Shown one piece after another: positions 5,120 through 8,020 of a DNA stretch of 8,020 nucleotides. The stretch lies in the NCBI GenBank assembly GCA_031553415.1, contig JAVBLO010000134.1, forward strand, positions 1-8,020, written 5' to 3'. The DNA is from JAIRVZ01 sp031553415 (GTDB lineage: Bacteria; Bacteroidota; Bacteroidia; Bacteroidales; Azobacteroidaceae). Numbering within the stretch: position 1 is the stretch's first letter; each line of letters begins with the position of its first letter. The notes under the pieces were generated by a model. It saw only the letters and a list, made by a program, of their open reading frames with translations, was not told where the DNA came from and ran no database searches. The translations under genes and the position numbers were made by a program.

Positions 5120-6073
5120 TTAATCCGGTCTAATCAAGTAATTCCATTTGGGGATTTTGTCATCAAATGTGATTTGATTATTCAGCGTTATTTTAAATTG
5201 GTTATCTACCGGCCTTTTGATTTGATATTCTTTTGTATTTATAAAAGAGGAAACAGTGAGCCCGGTAGACGTTGATGTTTTATCAGTAAGTTCTTTGACA
5301 CATTGGATATTATAAAAAGGCACCCCTTGCCAGGTTCGGGTAATCTGCGAAAAACAACGATGTTCAATAGGATTATATTTTGAACAATAAGGCGGATAAT
5401 GTACCATCAATATATTCATGTTCAGCAAGTTGGACAATTTGCATAAATCCTGCTTTACAATGTAATGTGAGCAGGCGTTGGAACCACCTCCATCACAAAG
5501 TATCATCAAGGTGTGAGCATGTGCATAGCGGTATTGTAGATACTGTGTCCAAACCCGCAGAAGATTATCGCAGACAAATTCAGATGTGTCCTTGCTGGTT
5601 CCCAAGGTGATATACCCGGTATTCGTATTTATATCATATATGCCATGTGGAATGATTTGTCCATCGGAAAAACTCGAAAAATCATGGTCGTTTACCCGTC
5701 GCATATCCCGCGACCAGCAACTACCGGGACGATAGAAATTACCGAGCATTTCCTTCTTTTTCGTGTCAATACTCAGGATGGGAAAGTTCATATCTGTAAA
5801 TTGTTTCCTATAAAGATTGATTTTTTCAAACTGTTCGTTACGCTGTTCCACTTGGGACAAGTCATTCATTTTTACTAATTTGCGCTTCTTGTATCCACGT
5901 AACCGCAGCATTTGACCAACTTGGTAACGACTGACATTCAGACCTCTTTGCTTAAATGAGACTACTATTTGAGCAAAACTTAAATGAGTCCATTTTACAT
6001 TTTCGTCTTGTGGTAATCCGGCTGTTTGCCCATCCAGGATTTTGTCAAAGGATTCCAACCATTCGGGATGCAA
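5120..6073 (-). CDS. ISAzo13 transposase orfB, DDE catalytic part
   Basis: 317 codons counted from a TTG; this frame is probably translated mainly as a fusion with orfA by a -1 shift at 6079-6085, giving a protein of about 395 aa. The catalytic triad is recognisable: D103 in SIDTKKKE, D194 in LCDGGGSN and E237 in NPIEHRCFSQ (numbering within orfB). Family-typical segments are YRPGSCWSRDMRRVNDHDF, FSDGQIIPHGIYD and YPPYCSKYNPIEHR. The first 60 residues continue the DNA-binding region. The TTG is an unlikely true start because the frame is open only a few codons further upstream and homologous proteins continue through the GGG-KK junction. No internal stop or frame damage is seen, so the transposase looks potentially active. 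The stop lies just inside the left inverted repeat. Confidence 0.88.
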   Translation of the reverse strand: MHPEWLESFDKILDGQTAGLPQDENVKWTHLSFAQIVVSFKQRGLNVSRYQVGQMLRLRGYKKRKLVKMNDLSQVEQRNEQFEKINLYRKQFTDMNFPILSIDTKKKEMLGNFYRPGSCWSRDMRRVNDHDFSSFSDGQIIPHGIYDINTNTGYITLGTSKDTSEFVCDNLLRVWTQYLQYRYAHAHTLMILCDGGGSNACSHYIVKQDLCKLSNLLNMNILMVHYPPYCSKYNPIEHRCFSQITRTWQGVPFYNIQCVKELTDKTSTSTGLTVSSFINTKEYQIKRPVDNQFKITLNNQITFDDKIPKWNYLIRPD

Positions 6074-6075
6074 TG

Positions 6076-6306
6076 TTAGTTTTTTTTAGCTCCGCCGCCG
6101 GCTTTACGTACACGCCTGAGGGGAACTTCGGGAAGCGAAGAAAGTTCTTCCTTGCCTTTACGAACCGTTTTGGGATCTGCGCCAAAGGCTTCGCTCGCTA
6201 AACGAACGCCACTGCGACCAAGCTGCTTGGCTTTCATCCCTAAAAACAGACGTTGCTGTCGTTCGTCCAATTGCTTATAATATCTGATTTCGTCTTCGGT
6301 TATCAT
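6076..6306 (-). CDS. ISAzo13 transposase orfA, N-terminal DNA-binding part
   Basis: 76 aa ending in AGGGAKKN. It matches the N-terminal part of ISAzo13-type transposases: a helical, probably helix-turn-helix region (LASEAFGADPKTVRKGKEEL, 36-55) followed by the basic RRVRKAGGGAKK junction that normally runs straight on into the catalytic part. The TAA stop comes directly after the A_AAA_AAC heptamer. Alone it could bind the element ends and act as a repressor, as IS3-family OrfA proteins do; that is inference. The ATG is 54 bp inside the right end, and a promoter-like TAACTTTG sits 23 bases upstream. Confidence 0.85.
   Translation of the reverse strand: MITEDEIRYYKQLDERQQRLFLGMKAKQLGRSGVRLASEAFGADPKTVRKGKEELSSLPEVPLRRVRKAGGGAKKN
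6079..6087 (-). promoter_or_regulatory. Frameshift/slippage site joining orfA and orfB
   Basis: On the minus strand eight A residues (6087-6080) are followed by C. In the orfA frame the codons are AAA AAA AAC TAA, so the classical -1 heptamer A_AAA_AAC (6085-6079) sits directly before the stop. A -1 shift continues through CTA ACA TTG CAT into orfB. An SD-like GGCGGAG lies a few bases upstream and could stimulate it. Transcriptional slippage adding one A would give the same fusion. A plain inactivating one-base deletion is the alternative. Confidence 0.65.
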
Positions 6307-6329
6307 AAAAGCGCTCTATACAATTTGAA

Positions 6330-6337
6330 CAAAGTTA
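6330..6337 (-). promoter_or_regulatory. Probable transposase promoter near the right IS end
   Basis: TAACTTTG on the minus strand matches the -7 consensus TAnnTTTG and abuts the right inverted repeat. The -33 position would fall at the very end of the element, where GTGG replaces TTTG, so it may be weak or depend on flanking DNA. Confidence 0.45.
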
Positions 6338-6360
6338 CCATTTTATTTTTTACACGCCAC
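6337..6360 (-). repeat. Right terminal inverted repeat of the ISAzo13 element
   Basis: Read on the minus strand it begins GTGGCGTGTAAAAAATAA and matches the left repeat at 20 of 24 positions. Confidence 0.8.
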
Positions 6361-6363
6361 TTA
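6361..6363. repeat. Target-site duplication, right copy (TTA)
   Basis: Second copy of the TTA that flanks the left end at 5090-5092. Removing the element and one copy rejoins ATCTTTA to GCTTCTCC. Confidence 0.6.
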
Positions 6364-6460
6364 GCTTCTCCCCATTTTGTTTTTTTTTCTGTTTTTTGGA
6401 CACAAGTATTTCGACCAACCGATGAGATTGGCTTGTTTTTTGGTGTTCGAGTCCAGTTTC

Positions 6461-7822
6461 CTAAGCTGTTTGTTTTTGTAGTGCCCGCTCAATCTTTGGT
6501 ATCATCCTGACAGCGTTAGCTGTATGTATACCGAAAAATATCCAGAGGATTTCGGTCTGTTTGGTCCGTGCTTTGACTTTATCGAGTGAGTAATGTTGTT
6601 TTTCTGTACCAAAACTACCTTCCAACCGGGTAGAGTGTTCCTTGTTCAAAAGAGTTCTCATTTGTTGTGCCTGAACTTCATCCTTTGAAGCACGTCCCTT
6701 GCGAACGAAAGAAGTGGTGATTGCTCTTTTTGAACAATATTTTCAGTTTTAGTTAGTAGCGTAGATTCTATCTGCAGCTAAATGGGTCACCTGTTTGCGG
6801 AAGAGGATTTGCTGTTTATTGATACACTGTGGAATACGTATACCTTCATTGAAGGCATCAAAACTCAGGTGCTCTATAAAATTGATGCCATCCACCTGTA
6901 CGGTATTGACTTTGACTCCAAACTCCACCCGTCTAGTCTCCTTTCCCCTGACAATGGGACGGATATAATCCTTATCTATACTTACAATCAATCCTTTGAC
7001 TTCTCCTCCCTTGAATCGGGTGCTTTGTTGTGATAGCACTTTGCGGATAACAGAAAGTCGTTTATAAAACCTTGAAGACATCTGTAAACGGGAGCGGTTA
7101 TTGTCGATTGTTTCTTCCAGCAAGGCAATCAGTTTACCCAACAGGTGCAACAAACTGCGCTTCAATACACGGGTTTCACTTACAGTTCGTTTGCGTTTCT
7201 TTGAGTAAACATGATACTTCAGGTTTTGTTTGTCATACTTGGTTCTAGGCATCCTACCCCTGAGGGACTTGACAATCACTTTCAACTGATGATAAACCCA
7301 ATCAACCCCTTCCCATAATATCTTTACGTCAGTTGGGAAGCGAATGGCACTTTCATAGCAGGTCGCATCGGTCATCAACACGGTAAAATTCTCCATATAT
7401 GGCTTCCAATGGGAAGCTAGTATCTGCTGAAGAGAATCTATTTCCAGCTTACTACCGATCTCACACCGGATTTCACTCACAATCTTAAAATTGGTAAGCG
7501 GGTTCAATGGGTTGATACGAACTCCGCAGAAAAGTTGGTAATGGATATTGGCATTGAGTTGGGCGATTAAATCTTTATCTGAGAGCGAGGTGTAGGATTT
7601 AAGCAACATAAGGGTAATCTTGCCTTGTGGTGGAAAGTAGGAAGAACGACCAAGTGAACATTCTTTCAATCCCAGCGATTTTGAAAGTTCTTCAAAAGGG
7701 AACAGGCCATGAATCTTACCTAGTTCACTCTCCAAAAAACTTTGGTGGTAACTCGTAAAAATATCAAACTCGGTAAAGCCAATCGTAGGGTGTAAGTCGG
7801 AAAGTTTTTGTATCTTGCGCAT
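6461..7822 (-). pseudogene. IS1182/IS5-like transposase, broken by two in-frame stops
   Basis: A transposase frame of about 453 codons. The N-terminal half has a DUF772-type region (about 60-125, with SYFPPQGKITLMLLKSY and LNANIHYQLFCGV). D152 in MTDATCYESAIRFPTD and D351 in LAADRIYATN are the first two acidic residues of the DDE triad. E401 in RLEGSFGTEKQHY is the third, followed by VKARTKQTEILWIFFGIHTANA. Codons 358 (TAA) and 360 (TGA) lie in the same frame between D351 and E401, so the reading frame is otherwise intact. The 357-residue product would lack the catalytic Glu and cannot be active. Each stop can arise from a plausible sense codon by one base change (for example GAA to TAA, CGA to TGA). 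Other genes here use TGA and TAA as ordinary stops, so readthrough is unlikely. The IS1182 versus IS5 assignment is tentative. Confidence 0.85.
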
Positions 7823-7881
7823 ATCTTTTGGGTTAGGTTACCCCGATTTTGGCTTCCAATCCGTATTTTCGGAGTGATACA

Positions 7882-7889
7882 CAAATTTA
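7882..7889 (-). promoter_or_regulatory. Possible promoter of the broken transposase
   Basis: TAAATTTG on the minus strand fits TAnnTTTG and lies 59 bases upstream of the ATG at 7822. The -33 region shows only TGTG in place of TTTG. Confidence 0.35.
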
Positions 7890-7947
7890 CATGATAATTT
7901 TCAGATAACCACACAGACGCATAAAAATGGGTTGATTGGTTCTCTCA

Positions 7948-8020
7948 TCACCAGATCGAGTCCATGATTTTCTTACCTTTATAACGTGCTCGAGGCACAA
8001 TCAATAATTGTCTCATTTTA
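7948..8020 (-). CDS. Possible small or partial ORF at the window edge
   Basis: A minus-strand frame open from the window edge, with an ATG at 8014-8016 and a TGA stop at 7948-7950, gives 22 codons including VPRARYKGKKIMDSIW. The basic, protein-like composition may mean it is the end of a gene entering from the right. No family is recognised and chance is a real alternative. The remaining 7823-7947 holds no other gene that I can support. Confidence 0.2.
   Translation of the reverse strand, partial: KMRQLLIVPRARYKGKKIMDSIW

Larger units (their letters stand above)
5093..6360 (-). mobile_element. Complete ISAzo13-family insertion sequence (1268 bp)
   Basis: Boundaries come from 24-bp terminal inverted repeats (5093-5116 and 6337-6360, 20 of 24 matching, including the shared run TGTAAAAAATAA) and a flanking TTA duplication. 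The transposase reads right to left and is split into orfA and orfB with a frameshift site between them. The orfB stop lies 27 bp from the left end and the orfA start 54 bp from the right end, so the element is compact and appears intact. It landed just past the terminators of the RNA-binding operon and directly beside a second, decayed transposase gene. Confidence 0.88.
6371..7931 (-). mobile_element. Decayed IS carrying the broken transposase (ends uncertain)
   Basis: The transposase pseudogene implies an insertion sequence of roughly 1.5 kb. The only inverted repeat I found at plausible distances is CCCATTTT (6371-6378) with AAAATGGG (7924-7931). An 8-base match between two stretches of this size has a fair chance of being accidental, and no target duplication is visible outside it. 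Treat these coordinates as a guess. The 5' end may instead have been displaced by the neighbouring ISAzo13 insertion. Confidence 0.25.

Noticed and set aside
6447..6455. TCGAGTCCA, reminiscent of a tRNA T-arm and repeated at 7956-7964
   Set aside because: No 5-bp T stem, acceptor stem or anticodon arm can be built around either copy; the 9-base repeat is in direct orientation and probably accidental.
6253..6510. An 85-codon plus-strand frame across the junction of the two insertion sequences
   Set aside because: Phe/Val-rich product of T-rich DNA, antisense to orfA and to the transposase end; no homology-like motif.
7720..7914. A 64-codon minus-strand frame overlapping the start of the broken transposase
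   Set aside because: It overlaps the well-supported transposase frame by about 100 bases and shows no recognisable motif.
1..8020. CRISPR array, toxin-antitoxin pair or defence system
   Set aside because: No regularly spaced direct repeats and no nuclease, methyltransferase or toxin-like gene are seen.

Overview
This is an AT-rich bacterial window that looks like Bacteroidales (Bacteroides, Parabacteroides or Dysgonomonas type). Three things point there: promoter-like elements match the Bacteroidetes pattern (TTTG about 19-20 bases upstream of TAnnTTTG); gene starts lack Shine-Dalgarno sequences; and the RNA-binding proteins and insertion sequences are of kinds common in that order. The genus cannot be fixed from the sequence alone.

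Layout. 1-154 is the tail of a gene that reads like a transposase C-terminus (tentatively IS4 family). 249-536 (minus) is a small coiled-coil protein of unknown function. 537-870 has no convincing protein gene but is dense in inverted repeats and lies downstream of a good minus-strand promoter (861-892). It may encode a structured RNA or a long structured leader for the small gene. A plus-strand promoter near 956 then opens a five-gene rightward block: an FMN-dependent nitronate monooxygenase/FabK-like enzyme (1131-2201), a PlsC-type acyltransferase (2205-2936), an RhlE-type DEAD-box RNA helicase (2972-4090), a cold-shock-domain protein with a charged N-terminal extension (4131-4565) and an RRM protein with an RGG-like tail (4603-4929). 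A strong intrinsic terminator and a second terminator-like hairpin close the block. The first two genes are 3 bases apart and may act in lipid metabolism. The last three form an RNA-remodelling set (helicase plus two RNA chaperones/binders) of the kind associated with cold or RNA-structure stress.

From 5093 the window is mobile DNA. A complete ISAzo13-family element (5093-6360) has 24-bp terminal inverted repeats and a TTA target duplication. Its transposase is split into two frames at an A8 run carrying the heptamer A_AAA_AAC, just before the orfA stop. Rejoining by a -1 shift restores a full-length DDE transposase, which suggests programmed frameshifting or transcriptional slippage. Next to it (6461-7822, minus) is a second transposase of IS1182/IS5-like type (DUF772 plus DDE), inactivated by two in-frame stops three codons apart between its second Asp and its Glu.

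The most interesting signals are the frameshift arrangement in the ISAzo13 element and the hairpin-rich region at about 553-855. In the latter, G-U pairs replace A-C mismatches only on the minus strand, pointing to a minus-strand RNA. No undescribed multi-gene defence or metabolic system is evident.
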